Source: Brassica napus (Eukaryota; Streptophyta; Magnoliopsida; Brassicales; Brassicaceae). Taken from it: a stretch of 64,000 nucleotides of DNA. Both the position numbers and the translations under genes were made by a program. The stretch lies in the NCBI RefSeq assembly GCF_020379485.1, contig NC_063438.1:8446335-8510334 (forward strand), written 5' to 3'. Positions 35,201 to 46,479 of this stretch are shown in pieces. The notes beneath the pieces were generated by a model. The model ran no database searches. It was not told the DNA's origin and saw only the letters and a program-made list of their open reading frames with translations. Numbering within the stretch: position 1 is the stretch's first letter; each line of letters starts with the position of its first letter.

Positions 35201-38200
35201 GTGACACATTGGGTGTAAATGGTGCGTTGGACTACGGAGAATATGCATCTGACCGAGAAATCAGAAGGCGTTTGTCTAAACTGAATCGTAAATCATTTGG
35301 TTCGGGAAGTGAAACATCTTCTGAGCTATCTGAGAATGACAGTTATAGCTCAGCTTCAGCTTCAGAAAGTGAATCGGACATCCGTTCAGAAGGTCGATCA
35401 CAGGACTCACGTGTCGAGAAATACTTCACATCAGATGAGTCCTTTGATTCTGTGATCGAAGAGCGAGAATGGGGTGCACGTATGACCAAAGCTGGTCTTG
35501 TGCCACCAGTCACTAGGAAATATGAAGTGATTGAAAAGTACACAATTGTCGCTGACGAGGAGGAGGTACAACGAAAGATGCGGGTTTCTTTGCCAGAAGA
35601 CTATGCTGAGAAGCTTAATGCACAAAAAAATGGTACTGAAGAGTTAGATATGGAACTTCCTGAAGTCAAGGAGTATAAACCAAGAAAGCTTCTTGGCAAC
35701 GAGGTTTTAGAGCAAGAGGTGTATGGAATCGATCCCTACACTCATAACCTCTTACTTGATTCAATGCCAGAATTGGACTGGTCACTGCAGGATAAACATT
35801 CGTTTATAGAAGATGTAGTCTTACGTACCCTGAACAGGCAAGCTAGGTTGTTCACTGGATCTGGTAACACCCCCATGGTATTCCCTTTAAGGCCTGTGAT
35901 TGAAGAGCTCAAAGAGAATGCTCGTGAAGAGTGTGATATACAAACAATGAGGATGTGTCAAGGCATCTTAAAGGCTATAGAAAGTCGTTCTGATGATAAT
36001 TATGTGTCTTATCGGAAGGTATCGCTCTGTCATTCTTTCATAGGGAAATCATCAATTTATTTAGGACTACCTTTGTTAATCTGCTACTTTTTTTGTCCAA
36101 GTAGGGCCTCGGTGTGGTGTGCAACAAACAAAGTGGTTTTGTAGTAGAAGATTTTGTTGTTGAATTTCTTGGAGAGGTGGGTCTTCAGCTTTGCAGTTTT
36201 ATGTTTGTCAGTTACTCACCTGCACCATTTCTGAAATTCACTGGGCATGCTGTGGAACATTCTCTGAAAGGGAGCTCTGAACGTATGTTTTGGATATTGT
36301 AGGTTTATCCTGTTTGGAAGTGGTTTGAGAAGCAAGATGGAATTCGTTCCTTGCAGGAAAACAAAACTGATCCTGCACCAGAGTTTTACAATATATATCT
36401 TGAGAGACCAAAGGTATGAATAAAAGATGATGCTTGGGCTTGTATTTATTATTTTAGACCATTTTCTTACTTTGTATTTTGCACGGCAGGGTGATGCTGA
36501 TGGATATGATTTAGTTGTTGTTGATGCCATGCACAAGGCTAATTATGCTAGTCGAATTTGTCACTCTTGCCGACCGAACTGTGAAGCTAAGTAAGTTAAA
36601 TTCTCCCCGTCTGCACTCATCCATTTCTGCCAGAATTTTGGATTCTGAGAGCAGAACCAAGTGACCGTTATTATAATTAGTGTCATACATGATGCATGCA
36701 TAAACTAGCCTGCTTAAGCATACTCAGATCAATACACATATATCAATTGTTTATTTAGAAAATTTGTCTGGATACACTTAACAACATTTGCTTATGGTTG
36801 TATCTGCTCTGCTCATACGCATTTGGCAAGTCTCGTTCTTTTACCGATGCATAGCATACATGCATTTCGAAAATTGGGAGTGGAACTCCAGATGCTTGAG
36901 TCGCTTGACTGTCTTCCTATCTAATAATAAGTTATAAATGGTTCACTCACCCCACCCTCCTTTGTCATCTGGTGCTTCTAGGGTTACTGCGGTGGATGGA
37001 CACTACCAGATTGGCATATATTCAGTACGTCCTATTGAGTATGGCGAAGAGATAACTTTTGATTATAATTCTGTAACTGAGGTCTGTTCTTCCCTCTTTT
37101 CATGTCCAGTTCCTACTGTAGGAAAGTATTAATTCGTTGGGTAAATCTTTATGTTCCACTCCACTGTCTAAAGAATGATACTTATGCCTGCAACAGAGTA
37201 AGGAAGAATATGAGGCGTCTGTTTGCTTGTGTGGTAGCCAAGTTTGCCGGGGCAGCTACTTGAATCTCACTGGTGAAGGTGCATTTCAGAAGGTAATTGT
37301 GCTATTAACATATATATATATATATATGGTATCAAAGATACGTGATAATGATATTGGTTCTGTGTGCTTGGTTTAAAAGGGCTCTAGATTTTTTCTGTGT
37401 GCTTGGCTTAGAGGTTTTGTGTGTGCTTGTTCACTAACGACTAATTAGTTTCTTTGTACCGAAGTTTATCTTCTTTTGTCCTAATTGTTGATTTAGTTTT
37501 GCGAACCATATTTGTAACAGGTATTAAAGGAATGGCATGGTCTGCTGGATCGACACAAACTGATGCTAGAAGCTTGTATACTAAATTCAGTTTCAGAAGA
37601 AGATTATCTTGAGTTGGGAAGAGCTGGACTGGGAAGTTGTTTGCTTGGTGGGCTGCCAGATTGGGTGATTGCGTATACTGCTCGTCTGGTTAGTCATGAA
37701 TCAGTTTATGTTAGTTTATCGCAAAACTATTGATGGGATTACAACTTCTGACAGAAAGTTTCTTGTGCATAAAGGTGCGATTCATCAATTTCGAGAGAAC
37801 TAAGCTTCCAGAGGAAATTCTTAAGCATAATATGGAAGAAAAGAGAAAATATTTCTCAGACGTACACCTTGATGTTGAGAAAAGTGATGCTGAGGTTCAG
37901 GTTAGATTATCATTCTTTTAATCTTTTTGCAGGTTCTTTCAATAGGTCATGTCTTTTGTGATATGAATAGTAAAAGGGGTTTGATTTTTCTCCAACTCTT
38001 ATAGCTTGTTATATCTGTAACTTTGATGGTACAGGCTGAGGGTGTCTACAATCAGAGGCTTCAGAATTTGGCTGTCACACTTGACAAGGTGACTGCAATC
38101 TTTTCTTCCTTACCTTTCACATTTTTTGTGCAAGTGTTTGTAAAAACGTTATCCCCAAACGAAGGTAGTCTCTGAAAAATGTTATGCACAGGTAAGATAT

Positions 38201-39323
38201 GTTATGAGACGTATGTTTGGGGATCCAAAGAACGCTCCTCCCCCGCTCGAGAGGCTTACTCCTGAAGAAACAGTCTCTCTTTTATGGAACGGGGATGGTT
38301 CCTTAGTTGAAGAGCTGCTTCAGTGCCTGTCACCTCACGTGGAGGAAGGCATTGTTGATGAACTTAGATACAAAATTCGCGCCCATGATCCATCTGGATC
38401 TGCAGATGTCCTTGAGGAGCTTCAGAGATCATTACTTTGGTTAGTGCATCAATCATATTTACTTATACTTGAAACACTGTACTTTTAGGAAACAGATTAT
38501 ACTTATATTAAAAAAAAAATTCTGTTCTCTGTGAAGGTTGAGAGATGAGATTCGAGATCTACCTTGTACATACAAGTGTCGGAATGATGCTGCAGCTGAT
38601 TTAATACACATATATGCCTATACGAAGTGCTTTTTTAAAGTTCGGGTAAGTTGTTCCATATAATCTTTTAAGTCAAAAAAGAAGGCAAAATCTTGTCGAA
38701 CTTTTTATCTGACAGATGGGTCTTGGATATGTGGCAGGAATATAAGTCCTTTGTCTCTTCTCCTGTACACATAAGCCCTTTAGATTTGGGAGCCAAGTAT
38801 GCGGAGAAACTAGGTGACAGTATGAAGGAGTACCGGAAAAGTTATGGCGAGAACTATTGTCTCGGGCAGCTAATTTACTGGTATGAACAGACGAATACTG
38901 ATCCAGATGTTACATTGTTGAAAGCAACCAGAGGGTGCTTGTCTTTACCCGACGTTGCTTCCTTCTACGCAAAGGCCCAGAAACCATCTAAGCATCGTGT
39001 TTATGGACCAAAGACGGTGAAAACCATGGTTTCACAGATGGTAAAAGTCCTTGCTTTGACCCCACTTCCGAAGTACATTTTCAGGTGTCTTCACTTTGTC
39101 GTTATTTTTTTTTCTCATTTATTTCTTACTATCCGTGTGTACACAGTTAAAGCAACCTCAAAAACCATGGGCAAAGGATAAAATATGGATGTTCAAAAGC
39201 AACCCAGGAGTATTTGGAAGCCCGATGTTCGATGCTGTCCTCAACGACGCGTCACTAGATAGAGAACTGTTGCAGTGGCTAAGAAGCAGACGGCATGTCT
39301 TTCAAGCGACATGGGATAGTTAG
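29207..39323 (+). CDS. ATXR3: Histone-lysine N-methyltransferase ATXR3 (SDG2), H3K4-specific
   Basis: In Arabidopsis this nuclear enzyme is the main H3K4 trimethyltransferase and is needed for fertility and growth. Coding exons by eye: 29207-31508, 31675-31731, 32102-33232, 33425-33789, 33869-34402, 34497-34597, 34983-36018, 36105-36176, 36303-36413, 36490-36590, 36982-37081, 37197-37292, 37521-37688, 37775-37900, 38035-38088, 38192-38439, 38537-38645, 38738-39040, 39147-39323. All junctions are GT-AG and in phase; the sum is 7191 nt (2396 aa). The start MSDGGVACMPLLNIMEKLP is that of the Arabidopsis protein. Features: Lys-rich and RS/SYD-rich N-terminus; two GYF-like segments (about 623-668 GKWFYLDYYG..GP, and 1013-1060 GDWFYIDGAGQEQGP); an F-box-like segment near 1218-1265; a SET domain (about 1836-1970) with ICHSCRPNC and GEEITFDYNS; post-SET cysteines (CLCGSQVCRG). 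The family's NHS motif is CHS here, as I recall in the Arabidopsis protein. Exon 3 carries an insert-like DITWCYYQVVDQLLGDE whose exact 5' edge is less sure. Confidence 0.95.
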
Positions 39324-39876
39324 GTACAACACCTTTTTATTATTTCAGAAGGTTCCCTTTTTGGGAAAGCGAGCAGCCCAAGGGTGGGGGGGAGGCAACA
39401 CACAGTTACTAGAAATAGTCTCTTATCGATATGACCGAAGCAAAAGCAGTGCCATTGGCAGCGAATAGCCTCAATCAAGCAGCGCTTTCCCCTCGATTTT
39501 TATTGTATAGCTTTCGCCACATATAATATAATATAAGATTTTGGAAATTGATAATATAACTTTTGGGTTAGGAACCATTGTTAGATGTTAGGCTGTCACA
39601 CAATTTTCCAGAGAAGAGAATCATTCGACTTAGCTTTGTATCTCTTCTTCTTATTTTGTTACCTTGGTAATAATAGATCTCATGTTCTTTTGTTCCTAGT
39701 TCTAAATATATAGTATAAAGGTTGGCACCCAGATGATATTAAAGGAATATACATTATAAGTATATTATAATATTGTTACAGTTTGGTGTGGATATTTTGC
39801 TATTACCAAACAGCGTATTAGTGTAGCCGGAAGATAGCCGGAAGATAAAAGATAAAACAACTAAGAAGATGAAGAA
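39324..39876. other. Convergent 3' intergenic space between ATXR3 and formin
   Basis: 553 bp between the two stop codons, shared 3'UTR space. It is AT-rich after 39500, with ATAATATAATATAAG words that may act as polyadenylation signals. No other gene. Confidence 0.6.
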
Positions 39877-42712
39877 CTACTCATCGTCTGAATCATCGGA
39901 ACTGTCATCTCTCCGTTCAGCAATAGCCGGAAACAAACGCTGTTGAATGATATCGGTGGACGGTTGATGACTATCCTCCTGCATCGTCACTTGAGTTTCT
40001 TTCTTGCCGGAATGAGTCCTTGTCTTGGTAGCTGATGTCGTAGTTTCCTTAACATGTCTACAAACTTTCTCCAACATGATCAAGAAATCACGCACTATAG
40101 CAAACAAACGCAACCCTTCGTTCTTAGCAGACTTGCCATGGAAATAATCGGCAGAGCTTTTGACCAACGCCATGATCCTCTCTTCTTCTTCCTTCAACCA
40201 TTTAATATCAGCATCCGCACGTTCTATAAACCCAGCTAAAGCTTTCTCGAAGTCGCTCTCTTCCTCCATGGACTTCAAAAACTCCCTCGCGTTCGTCAGC
40301 GAGCCGCTTAGATTCGTCAGCGTCGCAGCTAATCCATCAGCGTCTATGACCGCTGCTCTCTTGACATCTTCAAGCTCTGTTGTTAATCCCGAAACCACTT
40401 GGAGTCCCGTGCTTCGGTAACGCTCCACTGATTGTGGACTTGAGTCTGTGTTGTTGTTGTTGGTGTCCTCCTCTGTTCTAACGCTCGAGAAGCTTTTGCT
40501 TTGGAGGCGGAGAGCACGAACTCCTTCGGAACGAATGATCTCAAGGACAACAAAGTTTAAGAGTGTGGTTTTACCATCTGTTCCTTTCACGTCAGATAGT
40601 TTCAAGAGCGTGTCTAGTTTGAAAGCTTGTGCGTCACCACGGAAGGTTCCGACATTCATTCGGTTTCCTGTCTTGAGAACTGCTTCTAGTAGTTTCAGGA
40701 ACAGTCTGCTGTTCCTCAGTTTCTTGCAAGCCACCTGACACAACACATGCAGGCAGATAAGTTATGTTTGGTAGTAGATTAAGGTGTTTATTAGTGTAGA
40801 CTAGTTACCTCGAGAGTAGAGAGTGATTCTTTGATGCCAGAGACTTCTTCCTGAAGTGAGATCATGAACAGAAGAGACTCTATACGTTTGAATGCAAAAG
40901 GTATATCAACAAGAATCTTCAAAACCTCTCTGCAGGGCCAAGTAGGTTAACATCTCCTGAGTATAGTCTAAGTTTGAGTTCCTCTTCTGTAGTTGGAGCC
41001 ATCTTCAGCAACGTTTGGAGGAGCTCCACCGGGAGCTCATTACCTTCTTTAATGGCCTCGACCACTTCCTCCGTTGTTACATTCAAAGCTCGGAGAAGAA
41101 TAGATAAGTTCTGAGCTTTCCTTGGATCAATGATCTGTATGTACTGGACATGAGAGTCTCTAGATGATTCTCCTCTTTGACCACTCTTGTTCTTGTTCCC
41201 ATCATTGTAACCAAACAGTGACTCCATCGCCTCTTCGTTGAACCTACAAAAGCACAAGGCGCGCACGTTAGGTAAAAGCCCCAGGAAACAAAAGCTTACA
41301 CAAGATGTTTAACTAACTGGAATGAGCCGGCGCTGATCTCATGCCAAACCATTTTCTGGTCAGGGTTAGCCATTTTATCCCAGAAAAACGGTTTTAGTTT
41401 TGTCTTTGGAGCTCCAGTCTCAGAATCAACATCAGAAGCATCTCCAGAGGAACTATGATGACCTCGGCGCTTTCCAGCCGCACCTTTTGGTGGTGCAGGT
41501 GGAGGACGAACAAGTTTAGGTGGTGGAGGAGGCTTTGATTTAGGAGGTGGCGGCGGCTGTGGAGGTGGTGGAGCTGGAGCTGCAGGAGGAGGAGGAGGAG
41601 GAGGAGCTGCTGTTCTTCCCGGGGGAAGCTTTAATGGAGGAGGATGGCCTGAGGATGTGGACGCTTGAGCTGTTGAAAACTGATCATGACCACTTCTCTT
41701 TAGAGACATTCTTGAAAGAAACGATTTCTTTTTGGAACTAGCACTGAAAAATCTTCTGCTTGGGTTTGCAGCTGCGGGAGATGTCTCATTTGATCCTGGA
41801 AGAGCAAATACAAGAGTTATAGTTGGGGGTCTATGTCTATGTAATTTTCTTCAACAAAAAAAATTAGGAGATAGAGGCTAATGTTTCATTCGGCTTATGA
41901 GTTTATAGTTGTTGAAAGATCAAAACATGAACCGTTTCGATTAAAAGAAAGCATCATCGTTACCAGGTGATAAATCAACTAGATGTAGAAACTGTCCTTC
42001 ATCTCTTGGTCCATCTCTAGGACTGCGGCTGCGTCTGAAGCAACATAAGAAGAGCAATGTAACTAGAAAGAAGGTTAATACAGCTGTTGAAGCAACAGCG
42101 ATGATAAGTTGCATCAAAATATCATATTTCTTCGCCGGTGATAGAACAACACTTGGACTAGGAGCAACAACGCTCGGTTTTCTCTTAACCGGAGCAGAGT
42201 TTGATTCATCGGGTGGTGAATGTGAAGAAGGTTGAGATGGAGAGGTTGAAGGAGCGGGACCTGGAGTGAGACGTGGTGCAGGACCAAGAGCGAAGTTTGG
42301 TGCAGATACTGTGAACTTCTTTTTCTTACTGATCAGCTTCCTTCTTGGAGTAGAATCAAGGAGAGGTCCAAACCAATGCCCATAACCGGTTAAGACGGAT
42401 AGTTTTACGTACCCATTTGCTGCTGCTGCTTCGCGAGAGATGTAGACAAGACAATCTTTGTTCTCATCTTTGAGTTCTTTTCGACAACGTATCTTTGTTT
42501 TCTCTGCCTATCAGAAATGAGATTGTTCGTCAAGAAACAAAAAACCTAAACCTTAGTCACAAGGAGAATGAATTTACCATATCGACGCCATGAGCCTCCT
42601 CGGAAACAGAGGATCGTAAGCGATTGGCACCGTCACGAGCGATAATCTCAACGGAGACGCAAACAAGAACAACGAGAAAGATGGCCAGAAAAGCTTTTGT
42701 CAATCTCCCCAT
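39877..42712 (-). CDS. FH3: Class I formin-like protein 3 (FH3 type), frameshifted in FH2
   Basis: Class I plant formins sit in the plasma membrane and nucleate and bundle actin. Exons on the minus strand: 42712-42578, 42507-41964, 41795-41318, 41243-40809, 40734-39877; all introns GT-AG. Signal peptide about 1-25 (GRLTKAFLAIFLVVLVCVSV); Pro/Ser-rich extracellular part; transmembrane helix about 174-202, followed by CCFRRSRSR; Pro-rich FH1 about 279-335; FH2 from about 357 (LKPFFWDKM) with the GNRMNVGTFRGDAQAFKLD block in the last exon. The C-terminus is DSSDDSDDE. Exon 4 is one base short: after GPAERF the frame meets TGA (40919-40921), while the next frame reads LKILVDIPFAFKRIESLLFM as expected. 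As written the protein ends at 493 residues without most of FH2; restoring one base gives 816 codons, close to the Arabidopsis length. Cause: real mutation or a base-call error in a T run. Neighbour order supports At4g15200. Confidence 0.93.
40919..40924 (-). other. Frameshift and premature stop in the formin FH2 domain
   Basis: The minus strand reads GAGAGGTTTTGAAG; family conservation asks for five T between AGG and GAAG. Exon 4 is 435 bases, one short of the length that keeps phase between exon 3 (phase 2) and exon 5 (phase 0). The shift makes TGA at 40919-40921. Confidence 0.85.
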
Positions 42713-43300
42713 TAACCTCCGTTTCTCATGTCACGGAAACGCCGAGAGTTGGATGAGGGAAGAACAACGACGGTAGATATCTTTGCCGTACCCCCTCGGA
42801 AGCAAACCGCCATGCAGAGAAGCTCCGACCACGTCCGAACGCTTTTTTACGGCGCCGAACAATCGCAACCACACGCGGAAAATGTTGTCTAAAACAGGAA
42901 GACAACTAAAAATGTGGTTTCTTTTAAAAACAACTAAGAGAAAAGCTCTGTTTTAGGCCTTTTTTTTTTTTTGAACGTAGTTTTTTTTAGATGTTGTGTC
43001 CTCCTGTCAGTGACAGAAACGAAGATAGTTAATTCAGTTTGCCTGTATTTTTCATTGACATTTTTTTTTGTTTTTATATGTTCTATGATAAATTAAAATT
43101 GTAAGATTTCATCAATATGTTTGAAAGATTTAACCAAATCTTTACTATTATTTGCGAAGTAAAATTTTGGAATCGTGTTCTCACGTTAAAAGTTAAAGTG
43201 GTTAATATCGTTTATATCCTTAGTGAATAAAATGTATAACTAAATTAAAAAATTAAAACGAAATTTTAATTAATTTGATTAGATAATTGATTAAAATTAA
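42713..43300. other. Formin upstream region, then AT-rich spacer
   Basis: 42713-42880 is GC-richer and likely the formin leader and proximal promoter (minus strand). Beyond 42950 there is a long T run and AT-rich DNA. No gene. Confidence 0.5.
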
Positions 43301-43310
43301 TAATAGTAAG

Positions 43311-43822
43311 AATTATCCAAAATCTGAAAATATAATTTTAAAAAGAGATAATTTTTGTATAAACTGTATTGTTATCTGAAAGTCTTTTAGTAAAAAGTTA
43401 AAAACAAGAATAATATAACTAAATACTAATCAAATAAAATTATTAATTATATAATTAAAAATAGAATATTAAATTATTAATAATAGTTAGAATTATCCAA
43501 AATCTGAAAATATAATTTTAAAAAGAGACAATTTCTGTATATATTGTATTGTTATCTGAAAAGGTATTTTAGTAAAAAGTTAAAACATGAATTATATAAC
43601 TAAATACTAATCAAACAAAATTCTTAATTATATAATTAAAAATAGAATATTGAATTATCCAAAATCTAAAAATATAATTAAAAAGATAATTTCTATATAT
43701 ATATATATATTTATTGTTATCTGAAAAGGTATTTTAGTAAAAAGTTAAAACATAAATTATATAATTAAATATTAATCAAATAATATTTTTCAATTATATA
43801 ATTAAAAATATAATATTAAGTT
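43311..43822. repeat. AT-rich tandem repeat, three copies of 162-180 bp
   Basis: Copies start at AATTATCCAAAATCT: 43311, 43491 and 43653. Each contains TTTTAGTAAAAAGTTAAAA and AATTATATAATTAAAAATA in the same order. The third is the most diverged, with a TA run. A related single copy lies at about 22540-22810. Confidence 0.85.
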
Positions 43823-44050
43823 ATTTTAAGATTTATTTTAGTATAATAAATATAGTGTATAAAGAAGTTTTTAAAAATTATGAAAATGTTTAAGCCTGCA
43901 TCTCGGACAAAATACCTAGTTTTCAATAAAATAGGACGAAAATCATCTTTCAGGAGATTTTATCAAAAATCTAAAATCTTTTACCACCCACATGTCAATT
44001 GTATAATAGTCAATATTATAGTTATCTGACGTTTGTATGAACTCAAAGAT
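43823..44050. other. Short AT-rich spacer
   Basis: No gene or element ends recognised. Confidence 0.4.
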
Positions 44051-44054
44051 AATA

Positions 44055-44294
44055 AAAACTTGCTCTTCTTATTGCTTTAGAAACTTACACAAAACTTAAG
44101 TTCTCAATGTCAAAACTCACACATATATATCTCTCGATTTCTCTCTATATAAGAGCATATTATCCTAATCCTATTAGTAATCACATATGTTCAGATAACT
44201 CCTAAACACAATTGACTTTTATCTCTTTGATCACCAAACTCACTTAGGATTAGGATAGCTTATTCCTCAAGCTATCTTCAAGCTTATTTCAACA
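44055..44294 (-). repeat. Solo-like copia LTR remnant
   Basis: Diverged relative of the LTR at 2455-2700. It starts TGTTGAAATAAG at 44294, directly after a purine tract (AAAGGAGAGAATAGAA on the minus strand). It shares ACTTAAGTTCTCAATGTC-like words near 44096. The left boundary is approximate. Confidence 0.65.
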
Positions 44295-44415
44295 TTCTAT
44301 TCTCTCCTTTAAGCTTGTAGTCCTTTTCTACATCATGAACACCAATGAGGTCTCGCATTTCTTTGTACTTAATTCTTCCCAAAGCTTTGGTTAGTACGTA
44401 TGCCTTCTGTTCATT
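44295..44415 (-). pseudogene. Copia pol C-terminal remnant
   Basis: The minus strand reads [20 protein letters not shown] and continues DLIGVHDVEKDYKLKGENR. It aligns with the C-terminus of the complete copia pol at 2649-4232 ([19 protein letters not shown]). The rest of the element is absent; the join lies at about 44415. Confidence 0.8.
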
Positions 44416-46479
44416 CCAAGTAAAGAAGTTGTGAAAGATTTAGGTCATTGAGCATAACACCATAACTATTTTGAAATTGTTATTTTGATACTGCAGGTAT
44501 GTGAAAGCTCTAAATATTAAGTTCGGAACCAGAAGGAAACACCACAATTAGTTGCATCTATTCTTCAAAACAATATGAAAACTTAGTAAAACTTAATAAT
44601 ATTGATAAAATACAAAAGCAAATTGAAGATACAAAATTCTAAACTTGTTTGGTTATTTATAAGTTTTACGCTAATTATTTGTTAGTGTTTTTCCGATTTA
44701 AATTCAAAATAATTATATTCAAAATTTTCATCACATGGCTTTATATTATACATAGTAGAAGAAATACCTTATTATCTTTTGTCTTTTTTCTTAGTATTGA
44801 TCTTATGACATGAAAAAACTTATATTTTGTCCTGAAATTGATTATATTATAACATGACTTTATGAGAAATGTTTGTAGGAAACTGAATATAAGTGGTATA
44901 TCTATGATATAAGTTTTTTTGAGTACAGTAAAACTAAAAAAATACTAAATATAGACAAGTAAAACTTTGAAGATTTTTGGAAAACTACAAACTTGGTAAA
45001 ACTTTGACCCTAAAAATTCGGGAAATAATTTTCCCGCCCAAAGCTACAGAATATTCTCTCCCAAAATTCTATTTTTTTTCAGACCCCAAAAACAAATTGG
45101 TAACTATAATTACCTTATTTTTTTAGGTTTTCTTCACTTCTACTATCTTCCCAATCCTCTCAACCAATTTTCTCTTATCTCTTTTCCCATTTTCCCATGG
45201 CTCTTCGCCTAGTGAACAATCTTTCGGGAATAATCAAATCTTATTCAAATCCTTATCGCTGATACCATCAATGTCTCCATGTGACTTGTCAAAATGGCCA
45301 TGAAGATTGAAGGGACACCATAATGGAAGAAAAATATTGATAAATGTAAGTAGTTCTAAGAATTTGGTTGTACAACTAATCAGAACTTATATCAAACTAA
45401 TGCAGTGATGAGCTTTTTAAGTTTCTGAAGTTTGACAAATGAAAAAGGGAAACTATGGTATTAGAAGAAAAAAAATCTACTTTTTATGGAAACTATGAAG
45501 ATTGAGAAACCCTATATTGCAGAGGAAGATTGTGATAGCTCTATGCTGTCTTATTCTTATAATTATTATCATAGTAGTTTTACGAATTCAAATTTACAAC
45601 TAATCAGAACATGCATCAATTTGATGGAATGTTAAGTTTTTCCCTGTTTTACCAAGTTTACACAAACACTTAAAACAAAGTAATAGTCTCAATTTTCTAC
45701 CGAGTTACACAAACACAAAAAACAAAATAATCTCAATTTATATAAAGTTTGACAAACTTAAATGGAAACCTTTCACTAAGTTTTACCTAGTTAAACAAAC
45801 ATAAATAACAAAATTTTACTGAAATAACAAGTTACACAAACTTGTTTTACACATCCCCAACAACCTTTTTCCATTACCACTTCCACTGTCCTTCTCATTT
45901 GTGCCCTAGCCAACACTCTTTTTTATATCTCTCCACTACCTGAACCACCATCCTTTTCACTTTGTTCCATGTCTACAACATCAGAGGTTTTAAGGCTTCA
46001 CTTTCGTTCTTTAAAAGTTGCACTTCATAAAAAAGTGTATTTAAGTGTATCAAATTAATCATCATCATAAAATTGCACAAAGTATTACTAAGTTATACAA
46101 TCCAAATCAGTTGAAGTTTTTTACTAAATTGTACAAATTTTATAGTTACATCAAGTTTTACTAAGGTATACCATTCTGAGTTCGTTTTTCTCCTATTTTG
46201 CTGGATAATTCATTATTTTTCTCGTCTCTTATTGAAAGATTATCCTTTCTCTAGTAAGAGTGAAAAAGAATCGGAATGATTGATTTGGTTTATCGAAAAA
46301 GGAAGAAATATGAAGAATGAGAAGACCTTAAAAACACTTAGTCAATTTTAGATTCTTAGGACTGAATCTGGATTTAACGGCTCTGGGTATGGTTTTGGGT
46401 TTGGTAGTCTACTGGTTAACTTTTAATAATTTTTTTAGGTGGTCTTTTAATAATTTTTGTGATTCAAATAAATATTAAA
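44416..46479. other. AT-rich region, possible Mutator-like non-autonomous element, no intact gene
   Basis: It contains a near-palindrome GGGAAATAATTTTCCCGCCC (45020-45039) with an E2F-like core TTTTCCCGCC. This is followed by a leader-like C/T-rich stretch and a 21-residue frame with ATG at 45197 (MALRLVNNLSGIIKSYSNPY), which stops at once. Words such as AAGTTTTACTAAGTTAC/ACACAAAC recur at 45640-46170. 45850-45990 is GC-richer and could be a decayed exon. Nothing identifiable. Confidence 0.35.
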
